Shown here piece by piece: positions 46,478 through 56,578 of a stretch of DNA of 64,000 nt. The DNA comes from Bacteroidota bacterium (GTDB taxonomy: Bacteria; Bacteroidota; Bacteroidia; AKYH767-A; OLB10), in contig JADJOZ010000020.1 in assembly GCA_016713525.1 (NCBI GenBank), forward strand, positions 1 to 64,000, given 5' to 3'. The translations under genes were made by a program, and so were the position numbers. Numbering within the stretch: position 1 is the first letter of the stretch; the number at the start of each line of letters is the position of its first letter. The notes under the pieces were generated by a model. It did no database searches and had not been told where the DNA came from. It was given only the letters and a program-made list of their open reading frames with translations.

Positions 46478-48811
46478 TTAATATTTCACCAACTTCGAAG
46501 TGCTAACTGCTCCTGTTTTGGTAAGCATCGATACAAAATAAACTCCTTTATTCCATTCAGCGGTTGATATTACAATTTGTTCAGTGCCATTCACAACAGC
46601 TTTAAAAATTTCCCTGCCTGTTACATCAGAAATCACAATATTCTGATATTCGAAACCATTTCCCCGAATTAAAATAAATTTCAAATTTATCAGTCACAGG
46701 ATTCGGAGCAATCACAAAATTACTTCCTGAATTGACTTCACTAACTGATAATGGTCCTTCGGAAATACTGAAATGATCGAATGCACCTTCAAGCGGATTC
46801 GCTGATCCGAATTTATCTTCGATAGCAATAGAAACCTGCATTGATGATGAAAGGGAGAGGAAATCAAGTATTCGTTTACTTACGGAAACCCAACTGGAGT
46901 TAGTTGCAGAAGGACCTGTAACCATTTCAACAACCTCGGTAGAATTACCATTGTAAATGCTTATAAACATAGTATCATTAGCGGCAGGATTTGACGAGAA
47001 TTGTTCATAGAACCATCTTTCATAGTTCAGGTATGGATTGGTATAAGATGTTAAATCAAATACCGGTGAAGTTAAAATGGTAGAGCCATCATCAACATCA
47101 TCGTTATTAACTCCACCACCTGCATTTCCGGTCACATAAGCTCTGTTGGCACAATCGCCGCTTGCATCAACATCGGGATTAGCCTGTGTTGTTGTAAATA
47201 CGGTTCCTACAGGCTCACCCCATTCCCAAATACCACCGGTAGCATTTCCTGATACTGTCCATCCGAAATCAAACGTAAAATCGTCATAAATTCCAGGAGT
47301 AATTGGAATTATTACAGTCCCGGGAGTACCAATGGTTGCAGTAATACAACCTGATCTGTATCCCCATAAGGCAGCAGTAAATTCAAAAGTTCCGGGAGAA
47401 ATAGTGTTTAATGTAAATTCACCGGAGGCATCTGCAGTAATAGTGATGTCATTGGAAGCACTCAATGCCCTTACTTTTGCAAAGGGAACAGGAAGAGATG
47501 TAACAGCATCAATAACTTGTCCGATGGCAGAAAATGACTCTAATTGTACGTCGAGTGTGGTAAGAATACCTGTTGAAAGTACAACACCATTAATCACTTT
47601 AGTGATGTATCCGTTTTTAGAAAATTCCACATCAAAAGTTCCTGGTGTAGGATATCCTGTTTTATAATCCCCATTCAATTTTGAAGAAGTTTGCGCTGTA
47701 GTGGCTAAGATTTTTGCCTGAACACCATCAATGGCAAGTCCGGTATTTAAATCAGTTACATTACCTTCCAGATAACAAGCTCTCACATAATACGGTGCAA
47801 ACACATAAAATTCGCCATCCATATCAGATGCAATAATATTTCCAGATGGCAAATACGGAGACGCATCCCAGCAAAGGTATCCTCCTGTACCATAACGGGC
47901 AATTTCAATAAGGTTTTCGGGACGGGCTCCATCAATAATTACCAATTGGCTTCCGTATGAAGGAGCAATGACATAATCATTGAAAACCCTTACGTTGTGA
48001 ACCTCTTCGCTTGGTAGGCTATCATTATAATAGGTGGCAACCAATTCAATGTTGGTGATATCAGAAACATCAAACACACCTACCGGAGTATTCGGCAATT
48101 CATCGGTTGTGTAGAGGTATTGTAAATTATCAGAGAACCAGGTGTTATGGTTAAATGCTCCGGGTGTTGGTTGAGTTGCAAAAAGTACCGGGTTAGATTT
48201 ATCTGTTACATCTACAACACTGAATTGGCCGGCATAAATTTCAGCACCGTACAAAGTGTCATTCAAAACATATCCATCATGAATGTAATTATCATCATAC
48301 AAACCAACATAAGTCGGATTCCATGGATCAGCAAGATCACAAATAACAGCTCCTCCTACTCCTATGTTGGAACCAAAAATATAGAGGTATTCGCCAAAAA
48401 CCTGAACTGTGTGAGATGAACTTAACTGTCCGGCAATTGCACCATCACCATCATAAATTTTTGAAGTGTAGGATGCAGGAAGATTACTTAAATCGATAAT
48501 CGTTATTCCTCCACCACCTTCAGTGCCGGAATAAGCATATTGACCATAAACTTTGATTTCTCTCCAAAGACTGGTTGCTCCAGGTACAGTAAAAAGAACA
48601 ACAGGATTAGTTGGCACCGTGACATCAACAATTACAGTTCCATCCCCGTTTCCAATTAGTGCATACTCATTACCTGCACCATCAGCATAATGCCATACAC
48701 CCGCACAGGTGGTTGAAAGCTAAGTTGTCCAAGTTTTTGAAGGTTTTGAATTTGAGCATCAGCAATAAATGCCACTAATGCCAATAATAAAGTGAATACA
48801 ATTTTTTTCAT
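46478..48811 (-). CDS. Choice-of-anchor B family T9SS-secreted protein, two apparent frameshifts
   Basis: Signal peptide at 48811 (MKKIVFTLLLALVAFIADAQ). The body has the choice-of-anchor B propeller with LVIVD-type blades (SSHTVQVFGEYLYIFGSN, LADPWNPTYVGLYDDNYIHD, AFNHNTWFSDNLQYLYTTDE, SEEVHNVRVFNDYVIAPSYG), carboxypeptidase-regulatory-like domains (YLEGNVTDLNTGLAIDGVQA, IGQVIDAVTSLPVPFAKVRA), a jelly-roll and a T9SS domain. Frameshift 1 is near 48709-48713: one base missing before TCAGVWHYADGAGNEYALIG. Frameshift 2 is a T run at 46659-46661 that should have two, giving SGNGFEYQNIVISDVTGREI. Reconstructed length is about 777 residues. Surface protein of unknown ligand. Confidence 0.85.
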
Positions 48812-48832
48812 AGCAAGGGTTTAAATGAATTT

Positions 48833-48840
48833 CAAATTTA
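48833..48840 (-). promoter_or_regulatory. Candidate -7 box of the choice-of-anchor B gene
   Basis: TAAATTTG on the reverse strand (CAAATTTA on the forward strand), 21 bp before the ATG at 48811, matches TAnnTTTG. A TTTG further upstream is only 12 bp away, too near for a normal -33 element. Confidence 0.4.
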
Positions 48841-49148
48841 GTGAAAATCCGGCAAATACAGCCCACCTACATCATAATGCTTTGCCATTTTACACAGTGA
48901 TTACAGGTTTTCTATCAATTCTATTTTGTTGATGAAAGAATTTAAATCAATTGAAATAGGCGTCGCTATTTTATTACCAGTTTCTTGAAAATGCATGACA
49001 AAATGTATGTACTTATAAATCAATACAATAGACACATCAAAAACATGAGAAGCTTCAACTCTTCGCCTCACCGGAGCCCTTCACAAAGAAAGTTTCAGAA
49101 AAATTAGCTATTTTTAAGGCTTCAATTGAACTTATCAAAACCACTAAA
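48841..49148. other. Divergent intergenic region
   Basis: About 308 bases between two divergent T9SS genes. It must hold the promoter of the 49149 gene, but I find no exact -7 box for it. No gene, repeat or strong hairpin is visible. Confidence 0.4.
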
Positions 49149-51944
49149 ATGAATAAAAAATTACCCAACCTCTTAACCCTTAAAAGTTTTGCTGCAGGAT
49201 TGTTGACCCTGGCAACTTTTAATTCTTATGGACAATCAACATTAGGATGTTCTGATGCAGGTTTGGCTTCAGCATCGCCGGATTCAGTTTGTTACCTGAG
49301 TCCAACCACCTTAACACTGACAGGTTATACCGGAAACACCTTTCAATGGCAGAGTTTTGATGGTACAACCTGGATTGATGAAACCGGAGCCGGAGCTACA
49401 ACAGATACTTATTCAGTTTCGTTGCTGACAACCACAAATTTCAGGGCAATTGTAACACAAACTGCATGTCCACCCGACACTTCCAATGAAGTAATCATTA
49501 CTGTTGGTGTAATACCTGTTCCAACCGGAAACCCGGTTACCCGATGCGGACCCGGAATTGTTAATCTTACAGGAACCGGTTCGGGAAATTTAGAATGGTT
49601 CACCGACCCAACAGGTGGCTCACCAATTGCAACCGGTTCAAGTACCACCGCATTTATTCCTGCAACCACAACACTTTGGCTTGGCGATAATGTTTTAGGT
49701 GGCGGTGGAAATGCCAGTGAAATGCAAATCATGGAATTTGATCTTGGAAATAATGATTACCTGGAAATTCAAAATGTTTCTCCGATACCTGTTGACGTAA
49801 CCGGCTGGAAAGTAGCAATCAATGATAGTTATACAAATATCGATCTCGTGAATCCCATTGTTCAGGTGTTATCGGGCATCATACCTGCCGGTGGAATTTT
49901 GACCTGGACAGATTTAGGAACCGGACCTAATTTTTGGGGAAGTAATATGCTCTGGAATCCGGGTGCATTTCCAACTTTTACAGGATGGGCATTGATCCTT
50001 GATGACCAAAATAATGTAATGGATTTTGTACCTCTTAATTGGCCAGCTGCTAATATTGCTGCTATGAATCCTTCCATTCTAGGGGTCCCGGTATCTCCCG
50101 GAACTTTATGGTCAGGAGATGGTGTAAATATTGGCACAGTAGCTGCATCTTCCGGGGTTAGCAGAGTTGTGAGCACCGACAATAACAACAGTTCGGATTT
50201 TGGAATCACCTCTTTAAGCATAGGAACCACAAATGCTGGTTTAGTGCTCCCATTTACAGGTTTTGGCTGCAACAGTCCACGTGTTCCTGTTTCTGTAACG
50301 ATTAACTCTTCCGACCCTATTACTATAAACGCATCCGCAACAGATCTTTGCCTTTCCGGTTCAGCAACATTTACTGCAACCAGTACCAATAGCGGATATG
50401 CTTACACCTGGTCTCCGGCTACCGGACTCAGTAGCACAACCGGTGCAACAGTAACCTGCACTCCTCTCGTAACAACCACTTATATAGTTATTGGTGATGA
50501 TGGTGTGTGTTCGAATATTGACACTGTCACCATTTCTGTTGGGGCTCCTACTGTACCCGGAATCGCGAGTACAGCTCAGGATTCAATTTGTCTGGGTAAA
50601 GACACAGATTTAATATTGACAGGATCAACAGGTGACATTCAATGGCAACGTTTTGATGGATCTAATTGGATCGACGAAACCGGTACTGGCTTTAATACTG
50701 CATCCTATAATGTAGCCCCTTTGATAAATACTACTTATCGCGCCTTTGTAAGCAGCGGTAGTTGTCCACCCGATAGTTCTAACATCCTTGATATTATTGT
50801 GCTTTCAATTACTGATCCGGTAACAACCAATGATTCTATTTGTGGAAGTGGCAATGTTACACTTACTGCAACCGGGCCGGGTAATATATCCTGGTACACC
50901 AATGCAACCGGAGGAACTGCAGTTAACACAGGTAACAATTACACATTTACAGCTACTACCACTACTACAGTATATGCCGAAGCATTTGCAGGTACACAAT
51001 ATTCAATTGGTCCTGTTACATCTGCAATTGGAAACCAGTCGCAAACAACAAGTCCAGACTATGGATTGTCATTCGATGTTACCAGACCTATAACCTTAGA
51101 TGTTGTCCATGTTTATCCTACACAAACAGGAAATATTACCATTAACTTACGTCAGATTGCTGGAGGAACAATATTGGCAACTCATACACAAGCCGTAACT
51201 GCTTTCACCGGTAAAATAGCTATTAATTTAGGATTCTCTGTTCCGGTTGGAACAGCTTACAGACTTGAAATTGCTGCAGGTAGTGTTCAGTGTCAGCAAA
51301 ACACAACAGGAGCAACCTATCCTTATACTGCTGTTGGTGGACCAATGAGTATCACAGGTTATTTCAATCCTAATCCTCAAACGGGAGTTACTTATTTATG
51401 GATGTATGACTGGAAGGTTTCAGAAGGTTGCCGTAGTAACAGAATTCCTGCTACGGTAGTTGTAACCCCATTCCCCTCTATTCCTACCATCACTCAAAAT
51501 TTCAATACTCTTACATCCTCTGCACCATCCGGCAACCAATGGTTATTAAATGGTGTAATACTTGTTGGTGAAACAGGACAAAATCTGGTAATCACCCAAA
51601 CAGGGAACTACACAGTTGCAGTTTCAGTTAACGGATGTACTACCCTCTCTCCTGTTTTCAATGTAACATTTATTGGAGTCAATGAAATTCCGGAAAACAG
51701 TATTGCTATTTATCCCAACCCGGTAAGCGATGCTCTCAGCATTTCGAATAACGATTCCCGCAATGTTTATCATATGTTGCAGATTTCCGATATCACCGGC
51801 CGAAATGTGTATCAGGAATCATTAAATGGAAACGCTTTGAGTTCACATTCCGTTTCAACCCGTCAGTTTGCTGAAGGAGTTTATATGCTGGAACTGATTT
51901 CTGATAAAGGAACAGCCCGGAAAAGATTTGTTATAGAACGCTAA
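49149..51944 (+). CDS. T9SS-secreted protein with Ig-like and lamin-tail domains
   Basis: A 931-residue protein with a signal peptide (KSFAAGLLTLATFNSYGQ). Repeated Ig-like units (QWQSFDGTTWIDETGAGATT, RCGPGIVNLTGTGSGNLEWF, and second copies QWQRFDGSNWIDETGTGFNT, ICGSGNVTLTATGPGNISWY) show an internal duplication. A lamin-tail (LTD) domain (ASEMQIMEFDLGNNDYLEIQ, VDVTGWKVAINDS) and a further beta-sandwich (YGLSFDVTRPITLDVVHVY) follow. A T9SS type A domain closes it (IAIYPNPVSDALSISN, EGVYMLELIS). LTD domains often bind ligands or accompany nucleases; no nuclease motif is seen. It ends before a clear terminator. Confidence 0.88.
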   Translation: MNKKLPNLLTLKSFAAGLLTLATFNSYGQSTLGCSDAGLASASPDSVCYLSPTTLTLTGYTGNTFQWQSFDGTTWIDETGAGATTDTYSVSLLTTTNFRAIVTQTACPPDTSNEVIITVGVIPVPTGNPVTRCGPGIVNLTGTGSGNLEWFTDPTGGSPIATGSSTTAFIPATTTLWLGDNVLGGGGNASEMQIMEFDLGNNDYLEIQNVSPIPVDVTGWKVAINDSYTNIDLVNPIVQVLSGIIPAGGILTWTDLGTGPNFWGSNMLWNPGAFPTFTGWALILDDQNNVMDFVPLNWPAANIAAMNPSILGVPVSPGTLWSGDGVNIGTVAASSGVSRVVSTDNNNSSDFGITSLSIGTTNAGLVLPFTGFGCNSPRVPVSVTINSSDPITINASATDLCLSGSATFTATSTNSGYAYTWSPATGLSSTTGATVTCTPLVTTTYIVIGDDGVCSNIDTVTISVGAPTVPGIASTAQDSICLGKDTDLILTGSTGDIQWQRFDGSNWIDETGTGFNTASYNVAPLINTTYRAFVSSGSCPPDSSNILDIIVLSITDPVTTNDSICGSGNVTLTATGPGNISWYTNATGGTAVNTGNNYTFTATTTTTVYAEAFAGTQYSIGPVTSAIGNQSQTTSPDYGLSFDVTRPITLDVVHVYPTQTGNITINLRQIAGGTILATHTQAVTAFTGKIAINLGFSVPVGTAYRLEIAAGSVQCQQNTTGATYPYTAVGGPMSITGYFNPNPQTGVTYLWMYDWKVSEGCRSNRIPATVVVTPFPSIPTITQNFNTLTSSAPSGNQWLLNGVILVGETGQNLVITQTGNYTVAVSVNGCTTLSPVFNVTFIGVNEIPENSIAIYPNPVSDALSISNNDSRNVYHMLQISDITGRNVYQESLNGNALSSHSVSTRQFAEGVYMLELISDKGTARKRFVIER

Positions 51945-51962
51945 AACCTTGTCATAGCAACG

Positions 51963-51990
51963 AAAGGCGGCTCCAACGAGCCGCCTTTTT
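51963..51990 (+). terminator. Terminator after the 49149-51944 gene
   Basis: AAAGGCGGCTC and GAGCCGCCTTT form an 11-bp GC-rich stem around CAAC, followed by TT. It starts 19 bp after the stop codon. Confidence 0.92.
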
Positions 51991-52063
51991 AGTTATTAAC
52001 AAATCAACATTCGATTGTGAATAAGTATGTTAAAGGGAGTGTGACCTGCTAGCCAAGCCTGTA

Positions 52064-52071
52064 TAATTTTG
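52064..52071 (+). promoter_or_regulatory. Candidate -7 box of the lipoprotein gene
   Basis: TAATTTTG fits TAnnTTTG exactly, 52 bp before the ATG at 52124. No TTTG occurs at the -33 distance, so support is partial. Confidence 0.4.
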
Positions 52072-52123
52072 AACCGGACAATAAAGCAAACTGCCCACTG
52101 ATTATTTCATTATCCTAAAGCAA

Positions 52124-52987
52124 ATGAAAAAGTATCTATTATTCTTAGTTCCGGTAGCTATACTGGCAGGTTGTAAAGATTACAAACCTGAAATGGAACG
52201 CGCTCTGATGGAACGTGATTCGATTATGTTTATGAGTGAAGTCAAGGACTCCTCTATTAATGCATTCCTTGCAACTCTCTCTGAAATTGAAACTAATCTC
52301 GATAGCATCACAGCAAATCAGGAAGCCATTGCTATGGAAACTACTGAAAATGTTGAGTTCAATAAAGATATAAGAGAGCGGATCAATGAAAATATTCAGG
52401 TCATAAATGAACTCCTGAATAAAAATAAAGATATGATTTCTGCTCTGAATGAGAAGCTGAGGAAGTCTAATGTCAACATAGCATCATTGAAGAAAATGAT
52501 CGACAAGCTAAATTCTGATATCGCCGTTAAAGATGCAGAACTGGCAACACTCAACACCCAGCTGGCAGACCTTCGCTTGATGGTAGATAATCTGAACCTT
52601 TCAATGGATTCGCTGACTGCAGCAAATCAACAAAAAGAAGCCGTTATCAATGAAAAGACCACTCAGTTAAATACTGCTTATTGGGCAATTGGTAATTACA
52701 AACAGTTAAAGGCAAGTAATATTCTGAATAAACAAGGTGGTTTTTTAGGCATTGGTAAAGAGAAAGTGCTTAAAACTAACTTCAATAATGACGGCTTTAA
52801 TCAGATTGATATTACCAAAGTAAATCAGTTTGATATTAATAATAAATCGGCGAAGGTAATTACTAACCACCCAACCGACTCTTATACTCTCGAGAAAGAT
52901 GCCAAAGGAGTCATTCTTAAACTTGAGATTACCGATCCAACCAGATTTTGGAAAGCTTCTAAATATCTGGTGATAGTAACTGGTTAG
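52124..52987 (+). CDS. Coiled-coil lipoprotein of unknown function
   Basis: A 287-residue protein with a lipobox (LVPVAILAGCKDYK, Cys 17). A heptad-rich region runs from about residue 45 to 185 (ERINENIQVINELLNKNKDM, ALNEKLRKSNVNIASLKKMI, LNTQLADLRLMVDNLNLSMD) and predicts a long coiled coil. A small C-terminal beta domain (ILNKQGGFLGIGKEKVLKTN, ITKVNQFDINNKSAKVIT) follows; similar tails are conserved in Bacteroidota homologues of unknown role. It is probably anchored in the outer or inner membrane facing the periplasm. Flanked by a terminator, single gene. Confidence 0.8.
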   Translation: MKKYLLFLVPVAILAGCKDYKPEMERALMERDSIMFMSEVKDSSINAFLATLSEIETNLDSITANQEAIAMETTENVEFNKDIRERINENIQVINELLNKNKDMISALNEKLRKSNVNIASLKKMIDKLNSDIAVKDAELATLNTQLADLRLMVDNLNLSMDSLTAANQQKEAVINEKTTQLNTAYWAIGNYKQLKASNILNKQGGFLGIGKEKVLKTNFNNDGFNQIDITKVNQFDINNKSAKVITNHPTDSYTLEKDAKGVILKLEITDPTRFWKASKYLVIVTG

Positions 52988-53010
52988 CTTTTCTGTTCAT
53001 GAAGATGGGG

Positions 53011-53048
53011 AACCCGGTGTTGCGCAAGCTTCACCGGGTTATTTTTTT
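53011..53048. terminator. Terminator between the lipoprotein gene and the convergent dihydroorotase-like gene
   Basis: AACCCGGTG pairs with CACCGGGTT around a 12-base loop and is followed by ATTTTTTT. It lies between stops at 52987 and 53053; its T tract serves the forward gene. Confidence 0.85.
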
Positions 53049-53052
53049 ATAC

Positions 53053-54345
53053 TTAATTCTTCTGAACAACCGCTGATGGACAAACCCGGAATAAACCATT
53101 GCTATAAATTGCTAACGGTTTGCCGGTTAATTCCATTCCTGAAAAAGGAGTATTCTTTGATTTCGAAACCATAGATGATGCATCAAATACCCACTTCAAA
53201 CCGGGATTAAAAATAGTAAGCTCAGCTTTTTCACCGGCTTTTATTTCAGGAACCGGGATACCAAATACTTTTCGCGGACTTACTGTAAAAGACTCAATAA
53301 TCCTTTCAATTCCTACCTGATTTTGACTAGCTGTAGTGGCAACCGCAAAAGCCGTTTCAATTCCTGAAATCCCAAAAGCAGCAAAATCGAATTCAACAAC
53401 TTTTGTTTCTTCATCTTCAGGACTATGGTCAGAACAAATACAATCTATGGTTCCATCAGCAATCCCTTCCATTAAAGCAATAATATCCTGCTTTGAACGG
53501 AATGGTGGTTTCACTTTATAGTTTGTATTAAATTCAAGTATGGTGGTATCATCAAAAAACAATTGATGGGCAGCCACCTCTGCAGTGACATGCAAACCTT
53601 CAGATTTAGCTTTTCTGATTAAGGCAACTGCGCCTGCGGTAGAAATCGTTGAGAAGTGTAATCTACCATTAGTATAACTGCATATTTTCAAATCCCGGTT
53701 AACCATTAATTCTTCCGCAAAAGATGGCATTCCTTTCATACCGGCCATAGTTGAAGAAATTCCTTCGTTCACCTGTCCTTTGCCTGAAATGGTTGGATCA
53801 TCTGGAAAATGAATTATCGGCGAACCAATATTTTTTGCATACTGCAAAGCCCGCATGAATAATCCGGAATCAGAAACGGTGCGACGATCATCAGTAAATG
53901 CAACGGCACCGGCGTTTTTCATGTCAAACATTTCCGTAATATCTATGCCATCCCTGTTAACGGATAAAGCTCCTGTCGGATAAATTTTCACCGGATGCGC
54001 ATGTGACTTTCCTTTCAAAAACTCGATATCGGCTTTCGACTGAATAGCAGGTTGTGTTGAAGACATCAGCACCACCCCGGTAAATCCACCGGCAGCAGCT
54101 GCTTCTAAACCATGCTTAATTCCTTCTTTGGCTTCATGTCCCGGATCCCGGAAGTTTGCTTTACTGTCGACCCAACCAATAGAAACCCATGCTCCATTCC
54201 CATCAAAAACCTGCACACCGGCGGCTGCAGTCTGCGAAGCACCTATTTTAGATATTACTCCGGATTCAATCAAAATATCGGTTGCATCCTTGGCAGCTTT
54301 TCCTGATGCATCCACCAGGTGAACTGATTTGATTAATACATTCAT
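53053..54345 (-). CDS. Dihydroorotase-like amidohydrolase, probably lacking the metal-binding His pair
   Basis: I place the start at MNVLIKSVHLVD (54345), whose ATG overlaps the upstream stop (ATGA), not at the longer frame start 54417. The roughly 430-residue amidohydrolase has a metal-dependent TIM-barrel plan: a first strand, WVDSKANFRDPGHEAKEG, AAAAGGFTGVVLMSSTQPAI, IIHFPDDPTISGKGQVNEGI, VTAEVAAHQLFFDD and IDCICSDHSPEDEETK. Active dihydroorotases have HxH in the first motif (D.HVH.R.PG); here it is SKANFRDPG, so both histidines are missing, while the later His and Asp remain. This matches the Bacteroidota PyrC-like subgroup, whose activity is uncertain. Coupled to a BatA-like gene. Confidence 0.85.
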   Translation of the reverse strand: MNVLIKSVHLVDASGKAAKDATDILIESGVISKIGASQTAAAGVQVFDGNGAWVSIGWVDSKANFRDPGHEAKEGIKHGLEAAAAGGFTGVVLMSSTQPAIQSKADIEFLKGKSHAHPVKIYPTGALSVNRDGIDITEMFDMKNAGAVAFTDDRRTVSDSGLFMRALQYAKNIGSPIIHFPDDPTISGKGQVNEGISSTMAGMKGMPSFAEELMVNRDLKICSYTNGRLHFSTISTAGAVALIRKAKSEGLHVTAEVAAHQLFFDDTTILEFNTNYKVKPPFRSKQDIIALMEGIADGTIDCICSDHSPEDEETKVVEFDFAAFGISGIETAFAVATTASQNQVGIERIIESFTVSPRKVFGIPVPEIKAGEKAELTIFNPGLKWVFDASSMVSKSKNTPFSGMELTGKPLAIYSNGLFRVCPSAVVQKN

Positions 54346-56398
54346 TTTCGCCAGAACTTTAATAATAAGACTTCTATTGCAAGAAATAATAATGCTAAAA
54401 TTATACAATATTTCCACAACCTGATTCCTTCACTCAATTGCGAAAAATGATTCACAATTTCGGCCTTCTCAGCATTCATCAATTCAAAATTGCTGAGCCT
54501 GTACTTCCCCAGTGCTTCCGAAATTTGATCAGCAGTAAAGAAAGACATATCAGATTCAGATCGGTTAAAATTAAATGCCGGAACTGCCAGCAAACGGTCA
54601 TTTGCCTTCAAATCATAATTGCCGGCAAGTACAACCTGATTTTTAATATCAACCAATGTTCCTTCAGTTGTAGTCCGGTGTCCCGGGATGATATCGAAGT
54701 TGTTGCTTTCATTGATCAAATGAAAAACTTCATCACCTGAAACAGAGACACCCTGTAAATCGATGGTTTCATCTACACCTATAAAACCGGCTAATGTCTG
54801 CTGCTTTTCACTAAGCAAAGCTATTCGGTACATTACAGGAACAAATATAGCATGGCGGGCAAAATTGGTAAGTGAACCGGTGAATGGCGAATGAAATAAA
54901 TATACCGTTCCTTTTCCCTTCTGAAACCTGGTTAAAAATGGAGCACCACTTCGCAATTTCATAAGCACATCACCCGTATTGGCAGCGTTTCCGGAGACAA
55001 AGTAACCCGATACCAAAGGTAAATCGGTTGCTTCTGTTACTTTACCAGCATTAGAAAAACACCATCAAAAACAGGATCTTCAAGTTGCAACGACTCAATA
55101 CGCTCTTCATTCCTGATAAATCCGGTCAGGGGTGCCATTCCCAATGATGTGAGACATTCGCTATAAGACAATAAATTGGAGGCAGAGTCGGGAATTATTA
55201 CCAGACTACCACCTGCATTTACAAAACGGTTAAGTTCAGAACTGAATCCACTGGAAATGGAAACAACCTGATTCATAACAATCAATTTGTTTTCGCTGAA
55301 GGAAGAGTAATTGGGTTGGGATTCTGAAAATTCAGAAAGCTTAAAATAACTATCAGACCCAAACAAAGCTTTCACATAAGGTCCGGAACGTGCACCGTTA
55401 ATGCTCAAAATCGGAACGTTTTCCGAAATTAAAAATGAGAAATAATATTGATCATCAAAGGTGATTGGATTATCGGTAATGGAAACAACTGCTTTCTGCC
55501 ATCCGGTTCCTGAAGGTGTGAATGTAAGCTTTATAACGGCGGAATTTCCTGCATTAACATTAGCACCGGCAACAGCTTTCTGTGCTCCGTTTACGGTTAG
55601 TTTTACTGGTAAGGCTTCCGCATCAATTTGTCCGTTATTACGGATGCTGATATTCAATTCAGCAGGTTGCATTTTTTGTACCACCGGAGCGGTAAACCAA
55701 CAGGAGTCGATGAAAATATTAGAAACTTCCTGTGCAGCAATCGGGATTACAGCAACAGCAATGGAAGAATCCATTTGTACCTGTTCAAAATTTGAAATGG
55801 AAGTCTGGAAATCGGACAGCAGTACCGACTTTTTCTCTTCTGCGCCAGACATTCCTAAGGCATCTGCCTGTCGGGAAAGCACACTGGTTAAAGACCTCGA
55901 GACCGGACTTATTTTAACCTGATCGAGCAACGAAATAAACTCATCGCGACTAACCAGCCTTTGATGCACGGGATCAAAATCATTGGTCAGCAACTGAAAA
56001 CGATCGGAAGGTCGGTAAGCCATTGCAATGGAGGCAGCCTGCTTTTTGGCAACATCCAACAGCGTACCTTCCCTGGTGACAGCTTCCATGCTAAACGAAT
56101 TGTCGATATACAAACTTACCGCAGTAGATGCTGCTATCTTTTTACCCTGTTCGGCAGGAATATATGGTTGCGCAAAGGCCAAAACCATAAAAGTGACTGC
56201 TAAAATCCTGGAAAACAATACCAATAAGTGCTTTAACCGGGATCGGTTGGAGGTTTCTTCCTTCAGTTCTTTCAGGAACCTGACATTTGTGAAATAGACC
56301 TTTCGGAACCTTCTGAAATTAAAAAGGTGAATGATTACGGGGACAGCTATGAGGGAAAGGGCAAAGAGAAAACCCGGGGTAACAAAGCTGATATTCAT
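54342..56398 (-). CDS. BatA-domain membrane protein (aerotolerance-like), one apparent frameshift
   Basis: N-terminal BatA domain: a membrane helix (TPGFLFALSLIAVPVIIHLF), FRRFRKVYFTNVRFLKELKE, then RLKHLLVLFSRILAVTFMVL. A vWA-like region (VSLYIDNSFSM, the MIDAS DxSxS form), a C-terminal domain and a final membrane helix (YCIILALLFLAIEVLLLKFW) follow. The frame stops at 55037; the A run at 55055-55059 (TTTTT in coding sense) with one more base gives GVFSNAGKVTEATDLPLVSG and joins the 224-residue second frame. The total is about 685 residues. It overlaps the dihydroorotase-like gene by 4 bp. BatA proteins are linked to stress and MoxR complexes, but no MoxR gene is next to it here. Confidence 0.88.
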
Positions 56399-56522
56399 TC
56401 AAATAAGGATCCTTTTAGGTTGTTTCGTGCAAAGATAACGATTAGATATGAAATATCTTGTTATTAACACTACACTGTCAATTAAATTCCCGATCTCAAC
56501 TGCCAATCCATAATTGAGGGTA

Positions 56523-56530
56523 TAAATTTG
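56523..56530 (+). promoter_or_regulatory. Candidate -7 box of the PhoH-like gene
   Basis: TAAATTTG matches TAnnTTTG. It overlaps the upstream in-frame start at 56528, so translation probably begins at MAKKIDRK (56579), 48 bp downstream. Confidence 0.45.
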
Positions 56531-56578
56531 TTCTACCCATTCTGCTCAAAAATAATAACGTTCTTAATCTACCCACTG

